The notes below the pieces were generated by a model. It did no database searches. It had not been told where the DNA came from and saw nothing but the letters and a program-made list of their open reading frames with translations. Positions 6,303 through 14,092 of a stretch of 16,984 nucleotides of DNA are shown here, in pieces. The position numbers and the translations under genes were made by a program. Position 1 is the stretch's first letter, and each line of letters starts with the position of its first letter. This stretch comes from an uncultured Veillonella sp. (GTDB lineage Bacteria; Bacillota; Negativicutes; Veillonellales; Veillonellaceae), in contig CAAEOZ010000139.1 of assembly GCA_900757715.1 (NCBI GenBank), forward strand, positions 1-16,984. Direction: 5' to 3'.

Positions 6303-7583
6303 TTATTTAGCCGGTGAAATCACTTCAACGCCACCCATGTATGGCACGAGAACTTTTGGAATTACAACGGATCCATCAGCTTGTTGATAGTTTTCCAAGA
6401 TAGCGGCTACTGTACGACCTACTGCAAGGCCAGATCCATTTAATGTATGAACGAATTCCGGTTTTCCTTTAGGTCCACGACGGAATTTAATATTAGCACG
6501 ACGAGCTTGGAAATCGGTCATATTGGAGCAGGAAGAGATTTCTCGATACTTACCTTGTGCAGGCATCCACACCTCTACATCATAGGTTTTAGCAGAACCA
6601 AAGCCCATATCACCTGTGCACAGAGTGATAACACGGAACGGCAATTCTAATAAACGTAACACTTCTTCTGCATTATCTGTTAATGTTTCTAATTCTTTGA
6701 AAGAATCTTCTGGTTTAGCTAATTTAACCATTTCAACTTTGTTAAATTGATGTTGGCGAATAAGGCCACGAGTATCACGCCCCGCGGAACCTGCTTCAGC
6801 ACGGAAACATGCGGTGAATGCAGTATAGTATTTAGGCAATTCCTCTTCGCTCAAAATTTCGCCACCGTGATAATTAGTCAATGTAACCTCAGCAGTTGGA
6901 ATCAAGAAATATTCCGTACCCTCTACATGGTACATATCTTCAGCAAATTTAGGCAATTGCCCAGTACCCGTCAAAGTTTCACGAGTTACCATATATGGAG
7001 TCATCATTTCAGTATAGCCATGTTTGTCTACATGAAGATCTACCATGAAGTTGATAAGGGCGCGTTCCAAGCGAGCACCTAACCCCTTATACACAGTAAA
7101 GCGAGCTCCACTCATTTTACCTGCACGGTTAAAATCAAGGATATCAAGGCTTTCACCTAAATCCCAATGAGCCTGTATATCAAAATCAAATTGACGTGGT
7201 TCGCCCCATTTACGTTGCTCCACATTTTCATCTTCATCAGCACCTACAGGAACAGATGCATCACACATATTCGGCAACATCAATGCCGCATCACGCAATT
7301 TTGTTTCCACTTCACGAATACGGTTATCAAGCTCAGCAATCTCATCGCCTACTTTTTTCATTTCTCCGATTTTTTCATCAGCATTTTCTTTATTGCGTTT
7401 TAATTTGCTAATTTCTTCTGTTACGGAATTGCGAAGCGCTTTTAATTCTTCTACTTGACCGATCAATTGACGACGTTCATCATAAGCGGATACAAAGGTT
7501 TTCAGATCGCCTTTTGTATGACGATTATCTAAATTTTGTTGCACCAAATCAATATTTTCACGGACAAATTTTAAATCTAACAT
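6303..7583 (-). CDS. serS: Seryl-tRNA synthetase
   Basis: Class II synthetase that charges tRNA-Ser (and tRNA-Sec where present). With the start at 7583 the protein is 426 aa and begins MLDLKFVRENIDLVQQNL, the standard SerRS N-terminus. That ATG has GAGG 8 nt upstream. An in-frame ATG seven codons earlier (7602-7604) lacks a good site and would add only MENEVYS, so it is rejected. Residues about 25-100 form the charged antiparallel coiled coil that holds the tRNA long arm. Motif 2 begins FRAEAGSAGRDTRGLIRQHQ (260-279). Motif 3 is GLAVGRTVAAILENYQ near the C-terminus, followed by VLVPYMGG. It leads the serS-tal-glpX unit. The leader is only about 50 nt and has no T-box, unlike many Firmicutes serS genes. 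Confidence 0.96.
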   Translation of the reverse strand: MLDLKFVRENIDLVQQNLDNRHTKGDLKTFVSAYDERRQLIGQVEELKALRNSVTEEISKLKRNKENADEKIGEMKKVGDEIAELDNRIREVETKLRDAALMLPNMCDASVPVGADEDENVEQRKWGEPRQFDFDIQAHWDLGESLDILDFNRAGKMSGARFTVYKGLGARLERALINFMVDLHVDKHGYTEMMTPYMVTRETLTGTGQLPKFAEDMYHVEGTEYFLIPTAEVTLTNYHGGEILSEEELPKYYTAFTACFRAEAGSAGRDTRGLIRQHQFNKVEMVKLAKPEDSFKELETLTDNAEEVLRLLELPFRVITLCTGDMGFGSAKTYDVEVWMPAQGKYREISSCSNMTDFQARRANIKFRRGPKGKPEFVHTLNGSGLAVGRTVAAILENYQQADGSVVIPKVLVPYMGGVEVISPAK

Positions 7584-7636
7584 ACTATAAACCTCATTTT
7601 CCAACTATATTACGCACAATATATTCAATACGTTTA

Positions 7637-7665
7637 AGTATACCATATATTGGTGTATTTATCAT
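7637..7665 (-). promoter_or_regulatory. Probable promoter of serS-tal-glpX
   Basis: On the minus strand: ATGATA (7660-7665, 4 of 6 consensus), a 17-nt spacer, then TATACT (7637-7642), about 55 nt before the serS ATG. The -10 box matches those of other promoters in the window, but the -35 is weak. No terminator is visible between the upstream cation transporter gene and serS, so read-through is possible. Confidence 0.5.
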
Positions 7666-7708
7666 TAAATTATGTGCTATATACTAGTCTTCACACTAAT
7701 AATTTATA

Positions 7709-8662
7709 TTATTCATCATCTTCTTCATCTAGCAAATAATCTTTTGCCATCCATTTACGCGTGCCTGTAAAAGAAATGGTTACCCATTTTTCCGTTGGGT
7801 TACCACCAATTTCTTGGTCAATTTCATTGCGAATAGCATCAATTTCAGCAATAGTTTGATAGGGAAAGCTTTTACGAACTAAAATATCAATTTCAATAAT
7901 TCGAGTATTGCCATATACTTGCACACTCGTCACATAATCTTTAAAATTATACTTTTCCATAAAGCGATCCATAATTTCTTGCACTTCATTATGCAATGAA
8001 GTTGGTGCCCACCCCAATATTTGTTTCATGGATGGCACAATAATACGAAATGCAGACGGTATCATCTGTACAGCTAAAATAATTAATACAATAGGGTCAA
8101 TATAAGTAGCCCATCTAGCATATTCAGTACTTTCTAGCATAGTAGCCACAATGAAGCTAATCAAGATAGCCGCTTCTAACAAAGCATCGACATACCAACT
8201 TACATTATCAAATTTAATCAAGTTAGACTGTAAACTTTTATTAATACGACGTACATAAAGATAGTAAGCAGTATCTGCAATAGTAAAGAATATAGCATAG
8301 AAAATAGCTGGTCCGAAGTCTACGTGACGTCCACCAGACAAAAGATCTGTAATCCCACTAGATAAGGCATAAATTACTATGAGAAGAATAAAAAAGCCTT
8401 CCACGGCCAGCACCAGAGGTTCGAATTGCCAAAAACCGAATTGGAATCGCTTACTCGTTTCTCTAGCAACTAACTTGGCTGTCATAAGCATCATAATCTT
8501 AATAACCACATCAACGAAGGAAAATACCCCATCTAACAACACTGCACTAGACCCTGTCACAATCCCCATTACAGTACCGCTCACCGCAACTAGCGCCATC
8601 AAAGCAACAGATTGCATTAGTAGCTTTTGTTCAATAGAGCGCCTTGCTCCTAATATATCCAT
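7709..8662 (-). CDS. Cation diffusion facilitator family transporter, divergent (COG3965-like) subgroup
   Basis: An inner-membrane cation/proton antiporter-type protein of 317 aa. Hydrophobic segments lie near residues 13-35, 38-60, 80-102, 116-136, 157-175 and 187-206. A cytoplasmic CDF-type C-terminal domain follows (about 220-300, with TSVQVYGNTRIIEIDILV). The usual metal-site H/DxxxD pairs read FSFVD in TM2 (F47, D51) and SWYVD in TM5 (S155, D159), so both aspartates remain but the two partner ligands do not. I recall LLDG.FS..DV and RFQFG.W.FEPLV as typical of the predicted Co/Zn/Cd transporter subgroup, so this is probably a subgroup trait; the ion cannot be assigned. The ATG at 8660-8662 is chosen because the AGAAAG.GGGGT site directly precedes it. 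A GTG four codons upstream overlaps that site. Confidence 0.82.
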   Translation of the reverse strand: MDILGARRSIEQKLLMQSVALMALVAVSGTVMGIVTGSSAVLLDGVFSFVDVVIKIMMLMTAKLVARETSKRFQFGFWQFEPLVLAVEGFFILLIVIYALSSGITDLLSGGRHVDFGPAIFYAIFFTIADTAYYLYVRRINKSLQSNLIKFDNVSWYVDALLEAAILISFIVATMLESTEYARWATYIDPIVLIILAVQMIPSAFRIIVPSMKQILGWAPTSLHNEVQEIMDRFMEKYNFKDYVTSVQVYGNTRIIEIDILVRKSFPYQTIAEIDAIRNEIDQEIGGNPTEKWVTISFTGTRKWMAKDYLLDEEDDE

Positions 8663-8697
8663 TAAGACCCCCACTTTCTTAATTTGTACATTTTTTT

Positions 8698-8725
8698 ATT
8701 ATACACCAAGTGAATTGATGAGCAA
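8698..8725 (-). promoter_or_regulatory. Promoter of the cation transporter gene
   Basis: On the minus strand: TTGCTC (8720-8725), a 16-nt spacer, then a perfect TATAAT (8698-8703), 35 nt before the chosen ATG. It lies downstream of the guanine deaminase terminator, so the gene forms its own unit. Confidence 0.6.
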
Positions 8726-8824
8726 AATTACTGCTATTACGAGCATTAAAAAAATGCTATAAAAAAGGATAAAACTCATATTAAAAGACTCTTCTCATGC
8801 TCCAAGCACAAGCTATGAGACACA

Positions 8825-8867
8825 ATAAAAAGCAGCTGGTTTGAATGATATACAAACCAGCTGCTTT
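8825..8867 (-). terminator. Intrinsic terminator of the purine operon
   Basis: A perfect 15-bp inverted repeat (8829-8843 and 8853-8867) with a 9-nt loop, followed on the minus strand by TTATTGTG after the three T of the stem. It lies 36 nt past the guanine deaminase stop codon. Confidence 0.88.
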
Positions 8868-8903
8868 AAATACATCGATATTCTTTTCTGTAAAATATAA
8901 ACT

Positions 8904-10184
8904 TTATCCTTTTGGACTCGGAACTACGCGACCAGCCACATAGCGTTCAATGATATGACGATCATCCCCTACGTATAACCACCGCTCTAATCGTTCTTCC
9001 AAAGAACGTTCATTTGGATCGAATAATGAAGTATCATCAATGATAAGAGCATCTAATTCACAGCCATTTTCAAAGCTTCCAACGTGACCAAAGAATTGTC
9101 CCCCTCCCTTTGTAGCCATATAGAAGGCTTCACTCAAGGTGAGAGGTGCATAATTTTGATCTACTTCAGCCCATTTCATTTTCGATAGTCCAATGGCGTT
9201 GGTAAGAACCTTTGCCATCGACACAATATGTCCACCAGAAATGTCGGAACCTAAACCAATTGGTATATTCCGTTCAAACAACTTACGAATCGGTGCAATT
9301 CCGCTAGAGAGATTTACATTTGAATATGGACAATGAGATACCATAGTCTGCGTATCGGCCATGCGGTCCATTTCTACACCACTCAAATGAATGCAATGAG
9401 CCATTACAGTTGGCACAGTGCCCATCAAATGATGTTCATAGTACACATCTGTATAGTTTGACGACTCAGGATGTAATGATGCGACCCAATCAATTTCGCC
9501 GTGATTTTCCGACAAATGAGATTGAACAGGTACATTGTATTCTTTCGCTAATTTAGCAAGTCCTGTCATGAGTTCACTCGTACAAGATGGTACAAAGCGA
9601 GGTGTAATGATAGGTTTAACCAAAGGATCAAACTGAGCTGCCTCATCTAACCAAGCCTTTGTATCGAGCAAAGACTGTTTCGTTTCCTCTATAAGAAATT
9701 CTGGGCTGTTTCGGTCCATATTTACCTTGCCTACATAGGCTGACAATCCTGCTTTTTGTAAAAGCTCCATCAACACTAATGTGCTGTCTTTATGGATTGT
9801 GCCAAACAAAATACTTCTCGTCGTACCATTGCGCCATAAATCGTGAACAAAGGCACCATATACCAGGCGAGCATAATCTGGATCACTAAACTTTGCCTCT
9901 TCAGGAAATGTATAGGTTTCAAGCCATGGTAAAAGTTCCTTATCCATGCCAAGTCCACGATTACAATATTGTGGTGCATGTGCATGGGTATCAACAAAGC
10001 CAGGAATGATGAGATTATTTCCGTAATCAACAACATCATATTCTGCATAAACTGTAGGAATACTTTCACCACAATGAACAACCACCCCGTCTACAGCAAT
10101 AATATAACCCTGTTGAATGGATACAAATGTCGATGGATCAGGTGTATATAAGATATTTCCTTTTAAAATAAGTGCCGAATTCAT
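8904..10184 (-). CDS. guaD: Guanine deaminase (amidohydrolase superfamily)
   Basis: Converts guanine to xanthine and ammonia in the cytoplasm, the entry of guanine into purine breakdown. It is a 426-aa zinc amidohydrolase. The metal site is readable: PGFVDTHAHAPQ (61-72, with H67 and H69), SHLSEN (222-227, with H223 and E226), MAHCIH (261-266, with H263) and GSDISGG (312-318, with D314). The HCPYSN..L.SG.APIR run (284-300) and the PQ after HxH match guanine deaminase better than cytosine or chlorohydrolase relatives. The ATG follows AGGAGG (10189-10194) at 4 nt. It is the second gene of a riboswitch-led unit after a purine permease, with a 101-nt gap holding no terminator, which strongly supports the purine assignment. 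Confidence 0.9.
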   Translation of the reverse strand: MNSALILKGNILYTPDPSTFVSIQQGYIIAVDGVVVHCGESIPTVYAEYDVVDYGNNLIIPGFVDTHAHAPQYCNRGLGMDKELLPWLETYTFPEEAKFSDPDYARLVYGAFVHDLWRNGTTRSILFGTIHKDSTLVLMELLQKAGLSAYVGKVNMDRNSPEFLIEETKQSLLDTKAWLDEAAQFDPLVKPIITPRFVPSCTSELMTGLAKLAKEYNVPVQSHLSENHGEIDWVASLHPESSNYTDVYYEHHLMGTVPTVMAHCIHLSGVEMDRMADTQTMVSHCPYSNVNLSSGIAPIRKLFERNIPIGLGSDISGGHIVSMAKVLTNAIGLSKMKWAEVDQNYAPLTLSEAFYMATKGGGQFFGHVGSFENGCELDALIIDDTSLFDPNERSLEERLERWLYVGDDRHIIERYVAGRVVPSPKG

Positions 10185-10285
10185 ATAACCTCCTCGCGTA
10201 ATCAGAACTCTAAAGTATTGCGCCCATATAATACGCTAGATTTTTCTTTAATAGACTATGCTATATGATTCATAGTATATGCTAT

Positions 10286-11629
10286 TTAAATAGCAAAGTG
10301 AATAATGAACGCTACAGTCATGATGTACATAATAGGATGAATTTCGTGACGACGACCTGTAGCTAATTTAATTAATGTATAAGAAACAAATCCAAAGGAT
10401 AAACCTTGAGCAATACTAAATGTTAATGGCATAAGAAGAATTGTTAAAAAAGCTGGCAACGCTTCTGTGAAATCAGTAAAATCAATATGCGTTACTTCAC
10501 TCATCATAAATACGCCAATAGTAATCAGTACAGGCGCGGTCGCTTGTACCGGCACCAATAAGAACAATGGTGCAAAAAACAAGGATACCAAGTATAAAAG
10601 ACCAGTTACTACTGCCGTAAGACCTGTACGACCACCGTCAGCAACGGCTGCCGCACTTTCAATATAAGAAGTAACTGTAGAAGTACCTACAACAGCACCT
10701 GCTGCGGCACCAATAGATGTACATAGCAACGCTTTGTTCAAACCTTCGAACTTACCATTTTTATCTACCAAGTTAGCTTTTCTCGTTACACCAATTAATG
10801 TACCGATATTATCAAACATATCTACAATGGTAATAGAGAAAATAATAGAAAAGATACCATATTTAATAGCACCCATTACATCTAGTTGAGCGAATGTATC
10901 AACCGGAACCGGTGGTATCAAGTTAAAGATATCCGCGCTTGTAGCAGGCATCTTAGTTAAACCTAACCCCATTGCTGCAATTGTAGTGAACACCATGCCA
11001 ATGAGCAAACCGCCTTTAACTTGTTTTGCTAGCAGAATACTAGTAATAAATAAGCCTAACAAAGTCAATAATACTGCTGGATCTTGCATATTACCTAACG
11101 TTACAAAGGTAGCATTATTAGGGACGATAATGTGAGCATTTTTAAAGCCAATGAAGGCAACGAATAGACCAATACCTACACCAATAGAGGTCTTCAGTAC
11201 TTGTGGAATACCATCAACAATTTTATTAAGAACTTTGGTAACTGTTAAAATAACAAATACTGTACCGGAAATAAAAACGGCACCGAGTGCAGTTTGCCAA
11301 CTAAGGCCCATAGCACCACAAATGGTATACGAAAAAAACGCACTAAGGCCAAGACCAGGGGCTACAATAACGGGAACATTGGCTACTAAACCAATAAGCA
11401 TAGTTGCAAACGCAGTTGTTAAAATTACAGCCGCTACGGCACTAGCATGAGGCATTCCTGATACAGATAGTAAATTTGGTATTACTGCCAGTATATACAC
11501 GGATGCAATAAACATGGTAATACCTGCAAAGAACTCAGTTTTTACTGATGTTCCATGTTTGGTCAACTTGAAAAATCGATCAAGAAAACCATTAGCTTGA
11601 GTAGCTCTTTCATACTCCATTGAACTCAT
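10286..11629 (-). CDS. NCS2 family purine permease (AzgA/PbuG-like)
   Basis: A 447-aa polytopic membrane protein of the AzgA-like branch of nucleobase-cation symporters, which import guanine, hypoxanthine or adenine with protons. Family marks are the VAPGLGLSAFFSY segment (position of the usual PGMGLNAYF), VDMFDNIGTLIGVTRKANL and the TSTVTSYIESAAAVADGGRT signature carrying conserved glutamate and polar residues, with about a dozen hydrophobic helices. The ATG at 11627-11629 follows AGGAGG (11638-11643) at 8 nt. It is the first gene after the guanine-class riboswitch and its terminator and is co-transcribed with guanine deaminase. The exact substrate is not certain from sequence. The riboswitch and partner gene point to guanine or hypoxanthine/xanthine. 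Confidence 0.92.
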   Translation of the reverse strand: MSSMEYERATQANGFLDRFFKLTKHGTSVKTEFFAGITMFIASVYILAVIPNLLSVSGMPHASAVAAVILTTAFATMLIGLVANVPVIVAPGLGLSAFFSYTICGAMGLSWQTALGAVFISGTVFVILTVTKVLNKIVDGIPQVLKTSIGVGIGLFVAFIGFKNAHIIVPNNATFVTLGNMQDPAVLLTLLGLFITSILLAKQVKGGLLIGMVFTTIAAMGLGLTKMPATSADIFNLIPPVPVDTFAQLDVMGAIKYGIFSIIFSITIVDMFDNIGTLIGVTRKANLVDKNGKFEGLNKALLCTSIGAAAGAVVGTSTVTSYIESAAAVADGGRTGLTAVVTGLLYLVSLFFAPLFLLVPVQATAPVLITIGVFMMSEVTHIDFTDFTEALPAFLTILLMPLTFSIAQGLSFGFVSYTLIKLATGRRHEIHPIMYIMTVAFIIHFAI

Positions 11630-11673
11630 CGCACTTACCTCCTAAACTTTTAGATATATAAATTTAGATAAAC

Positions 11674-11717
11674 AAAAAACGACTACAAGAGCATCATAAA
11701 TAAGCTCTTGTAGTCGT
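11674..11717 (-). terminator. Riboswitch-controlled terminator before the purine permease gene
   Basis: A perfect 14-bp stem on the minus strand (ACGACTACAAGAGC at 11717-11704, GCTCTTGTAGTCGT at 11692-11679) with an 11-nt loop, followed by six T (11679-11674, sharing the last stem base). Its 5' arm includes the last bases of P3, the J3/1 junction and the whole 3' arm of P1 of the aptamer at 11707-11770. Terminator and aptamer therefore cannot form together. Confidence 0.9.
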
Positions 11718-11770
11718 AAATCTCGGTTCACGCTAGAGAGCCTTGACCCATCACGTCAAGGTTATACAAG
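11707..11770 (-). promoter_or_regulatory. Purine riboswitch aptamer, guanine class
   Basis: Read 11770 to 11707 on the minus strand, the RNA aligns with the xpt-type aptamer. P1 is CTTGT (11770-11766) with ACAAG (11711-11707). J1/2 carries ATAA. P2 is CCTTGAC with GTCAAGG (7 bp, 11761-11755 and 11747-11741) and L2 is GTGATGG. J2/3 ends in TCTA. P3 is CGTGAA with TTTACG and L3 contains CCGAGA. J3/1 is ACT (11714-11712). The two Gs of L2 can pair with the CC of L3 as in known purine aptamers. The specificity base (position 74 of xpt) is C at 11713, as in guanine sensors; adenine sensors have U. L2/L3 differ from consensus at some positions, so a relative recognising hypoxanthine or xanthine cannot be excluded. 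It precedes the permease gene and guaD. Confidence 0.88.
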
Positions 11771-11891
11771 GAATGTCATGTTACTATAAAATTTAATATC
11801 ATTATCTTATTTATAGGTATTAAAACTAAATAAGCATCAATCAATGATTTTTTGTCATTTATATTATGTATTTAACACATTTCACAAGCTT

Positions 11892-11920
11892 AGTATAAAA
11901 TCATTTTTATACACTGTCAA
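11892..11920 (-). promoter_or_regulatory. Strong promoter of the riboswitch-permease-guaD operon
   Basis: On the minus strand: perfect TTGACA (11915-11920), a 17-nt spacer, then TATACT (11892-11897). Transcription should begin near 11885, leaving about 115 nt of AT-rich leader before the aptamer in which I see no clear element beyond a weak AATGA/TCATT hairpin (11843-11859). Confidence 0.85.
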
Positions 11921-11931
11921 TAATTATTAAT

Positions 11932-11965
11932 AAAAAAAAGGCTCCCTACTCAAAGAATAGGGAGC
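11932..11965 (-). terminator. Intrinsic terminator of greA-lysS
   Basis: The 8-bp stem GCTCCCTA/TAGGGAGC (11941-11948 and 11958-11965) is followed on the minus strand by eight T (11939-11932). It begins 14 nt past the lysS stop codon and is followed 11 nt later by the purine-operon promoter. The plus side also has a T run, so it may work both ways. Confidence 0.9.
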
Positions 11966-11979
11966 TTTTTGGTTTTAGA

Positions 11980-13500
11980 TTATTCAACTGCTTCTTCAGC
12001 TTCAATATGCTTAGGAGCTTCTGGTTTCATCAACGGGAACAATAATACATCGCGAATGGATGCAGAATCTGTTAAGAACATAACAAGACGGTCGATACCA
12101 ACACCAAGACCAGCTGTTGGAGGCAAGCCATACTCAAGAGCTGTTACGAAGTCCTCATCCATACGATGAGCTTCATCGTCGCCCGCTTCACGTTCTTTTA
12201 ATTGATCCAAGAAACGTTGTTTTTGATCGATTGGATCATTTAACTCGGAGAAGCCATTTGCCAATTCACGACCATAGATGAAGGCTTCAAAACGTTCTGT
12301 AGCCAATGGATTTTCACGACTTGCTTTAGCAAGTGGAGAAATCTCTTTCGGATGACCATATACGATAGTTGGCTGAATCAAGTTTTCTTCTACATAATCT
12401 TCAAAGCAAAGATTTAAGATTTTACCAATACCATCATTTTCTGTGTATTCTACATTTAAGCGATCAGCAATAGCACGAGCTTCTTCTACAGTTGTGACTG
12501 CATCAAAATCTTCACCAGTGTATTTTTTTACACCTTCAGCCATTGTGATACGATTCCAAGGAGGAGTCAAATTAATTTCTGTACCTTGGTATGTAATTTC
12601 TTGCGTGCCAAGTACTTCTTGAGCACAGTAGGACACAAGATTTTCTGTTAAGCGAATGGCATCCTCTACATCGCCATAAGCTTGATAGGATTCAATAGTA
12701 GTAAATTCTGGATTATGACGATTATCGATACCTTCGTTACGGAAGCAACGATTCATTTCGAACACGCGGTCCATACCACCAACGATTAAACGTTTTAGGT
12801 ACAATTCTGGTGCAATACGCATATAAATATCTATATCAAGCGCATTATGGTGAGTGATGAATGGACGTGCAGCAGCACCACCAGGGATAGCATGCATCAT
12901 CGGTGTTTCCACTTCCATGAAGCCATCACGCATCATGTATTCACGAATTTTAGCAACGATTTGAGAGCGTTTTACAAATGTATCACGTACTTCAGGATTT
13001 ACAATTAAATCAACATAACGTTGACGGTAACGAAGTTCTGTATCCTTTAATCCATGCCATTTTTCTGGTAATGGACGTAAAGACTTAGATAACAATGTTA
13101 ATTTGTTAACTTTAATGGTAACTTCACCAGTATGAGTTTTAAATACGTGACCTTCTACGCCGATGATATCACCTATATCAAGCATTTTAACGTATTTATA
13201 AGCCTCTTCGCCCAAAACATCTTTACGGAAGTATACTTGAATATCACCAGATTTATCACGAATATTCGCAAATGCCGTTTTACCATGGGAACGGATTGTC
13301 ATCAAACGACCTGCAATAACTACAGGCTGACCATCATATTTCAAGAAGAAGTCTTCTTTAATGTCTTTTGCGTAATCTTTTACGACAAAACGTTGACCAA
13401 ATGGGTAAATACCATCAGCTTCATATTCGGCTAATTTATCGCGGCGAATTTGCATTTGCTCATTCAGCTCTTCTTGTATATTTTTAATTTCTTCACTCAT
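11980..13500 (-). CDS. lysS: Lysyl-tRNA synthetase, class II
   Basis: Charges tRNA-Lys in the cytoplasm. The 506-aa protein has the expected layout: an N-terminal OB-fold anticodon-binding domain (about 58-140, with IAGRLMTIRSHGKTAFANIRD), RYRQRYVDLIVNPEVRDTF (157-175) leading into motif 1, class II motif 2 at about 245-272 (RVFEMNRCFRNEGIDNRHNP at 245-264, then EFTTIESYQAY), and motif 3 at about 459-490 (TAGLGVGIDRLVMFLTDS). The C-terminus ends in a short acidic tail. The ATG follows AGAGG at about 8 nt. It lies 29 nt after greA and shares its promoter. The dusB-greA-lysS order is common in Firmicutes. No T-box leader is present directly upstream. Confidence 0.97.
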   Translation of the reverse strand: MSEEIKNIQEELNEQMQIRRDKLAEYEADGIYPFGQRFVVKDYAKDIKEDFFLKYDGQPVVIAGRLMTIRSHGKTAFANIRDKSGDIQVYFRKDVLGEEAYKYVKMLDIGDIIGVEGHVFKTHTGEVTIKVNKLTLLSKSLRPLPEKWHGLKDTELRYRQRYVDLIVNPEVRDTFVKRSQIVAKIREYMMRDGFMEVETPMMHAIPGGAAARPFITHHNALDIDIYMRIAPELYLKRLIVGGMDRVFEMNRCFRNEGIDNRHNPEFTTIESYQAYGDVEDAIRLTENLVSYCAQEVLGTQEITYQGTEINLTPPWNRITMAEGVKKYTGEDFDAVTTVEEARAIADRLNVEYTENDGIGKILNLCFEDYVEENLIQPTIVYGHPKEISPLAKASRENPLATERFEAFIYGRELANGFSELNDPIDQKQRFLDQLKEREAGDDEAHRMDEDFVTALEYGLPPTAGLGVGIDRLVMFLTDSASIRDVLLFPLMKPEAPKHIEAEEAVE

Positions 13501-13529
13501 GTTATCGCCTCTTTGTCGGTAATTGTAAA

Positions 13530-14003
13530 TTATTGGATTGCTAGCACTTTGAATGTTACAGGACCATCTGGTGTGGAAACCTCTACTTCATCACCCTTAC
13601 GTTTACCCAAAATAGCTTTACCTACAGGAGATTCATTAGAGATACGATTGTTAAATGGATCCGCTTCAGAGGAACCAACGATAACATATTCCAATTCATC
13701 GTTGTACATAGTGTCAAGTACAGTAACTTTACTACCTACAGATACAACGTCACCTTTAACAGATTCATCGATGATCTTCGCAGTGTTAATTTTATTCTCT
13801 AACTCTACAATATGACCTTCAATAAAAGCTTGTTCATTTTTTGCATCATCATATTCAGAGTTTTCACTGATATCGCCATATTCAATAGCAGTTTTAATAC
13901 GTTCAGATACTTCAATACGGCGTACAGATTTATAGTACGCTAATTCTTCTTCTAACTTCTTTAAACCTTCGGCGGTAAGTAATGTTTCTTTTACGTCTGC
14001 CAT
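13530..14003 (-). CDS. greA: Transcription elongation factor GreA
   Basis: Enters the RNA polymerase secondary channel and stimulates transcript cleavage in backtracked complexes. The 157-aa size is standard. Residues 1-75 form the antiparallel coiled coil, with the acidic tip in YGDISENSEYDDAKNEQ (42-58), where D44 and E47 correspond to the catalytic-tip acids of the E. coli protein. Residues about 80-157 are the FKBP-like C-terminal domain (SPVGKAILGKRKGDEVEV). The N-terminus LLTAEGLKKLEEEL is typical. The ATG has a modest GAGTGGGG site. It is led by a perfect-consensus promoter whose transcript first meets a terminator-like hairpin, and is followed by lysS in the same unit. Confidence 0.97.
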   Translation of the reverse strand: MADVKETLLTAEGLKKLEEELAYYKSVRRIEVSERIKTAIEYGDISENSEYDDAKNEQAFIEGHIVELENKINTAKIIDESVKGDVVSVGSKVTVLDTMYNDELEYVIVGSSEADPFNNRISNESPVGKAILGKRKGDEVEVSTPDGPVTFKVLAIQ

Positions 14004-14034
14004 GGGTACCCCACTCTTTCTACATATAAATAAT

Positions 14035-14065
14035 AAGAAAAAGTGTCATAGTAAGATGACACCTT
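14035..14065 (-). terminator. Terminator-like hairpin in the greA leader (possible attenuator)
   Basis: On the minus strand AAGGTGTCAT (14065-14056) pairs with ATGACACTTT (14049-14040): a 10-bp stem with one G-U pair and a 6-nt loop, running into TTTTTC (14042-14037). It is about 60 nt past the dusB stop, so it could end dusB transcripts. It is also downstream of the greA promoter (14093-14121), about 20-50 nt past the expected start site, so greA transcripts must cross it. Confidence 0.72.
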
Positions 14066-14092
14066 ATCTTTTGTTTCTAAATTATCTCAACC

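Noticed and set aside
7584..7604. Extended serS start at the upstream ATG (7602-7604)
   Set aside because: The ATG at 7581-7583 has GAGG at a good distance and gives the family-standard MLDLK start. The longer form would place the start over the ribosome-binding region.
7584..7708. T-box or other aminoacyl-tRNA leader before serS
   Set aside because: The whole gap is 125 nt with about 50 nt of leader, too short for a T-box. No T-box sequence or terminator/antiterminator pair is visible. The same holds before lysS.
8663..8674. GTG start four codons upstream for the cation transporter
   Set aside because: The GTG falls inside the AGAAAG.GGGGT ribosome-binding stretch that serves the ATG at 8660-8662.
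8793..8820. Hairpin TCTCAT.GCT/AGC.ATGAGA between guaD and the cation transporter gene
   Set aside because: It has a bulge, a 9-nt loop and no T run on either strand. The perfect repeat at 8829-8867 already explains termination.
9776..10081. 101-codon minus-strand frame inside guaD
   Set aside because: It is in a different frame of the clear guanine deaminase gene, and its content looks like an out-of-frame translation.
10255..10276. ACTATG/CATAGT hairpin in the permease-guaD gap
   Set aside because: Only 6 bp, AT-rich, and not followed by a T run, so it does not support a terminator between these genes.
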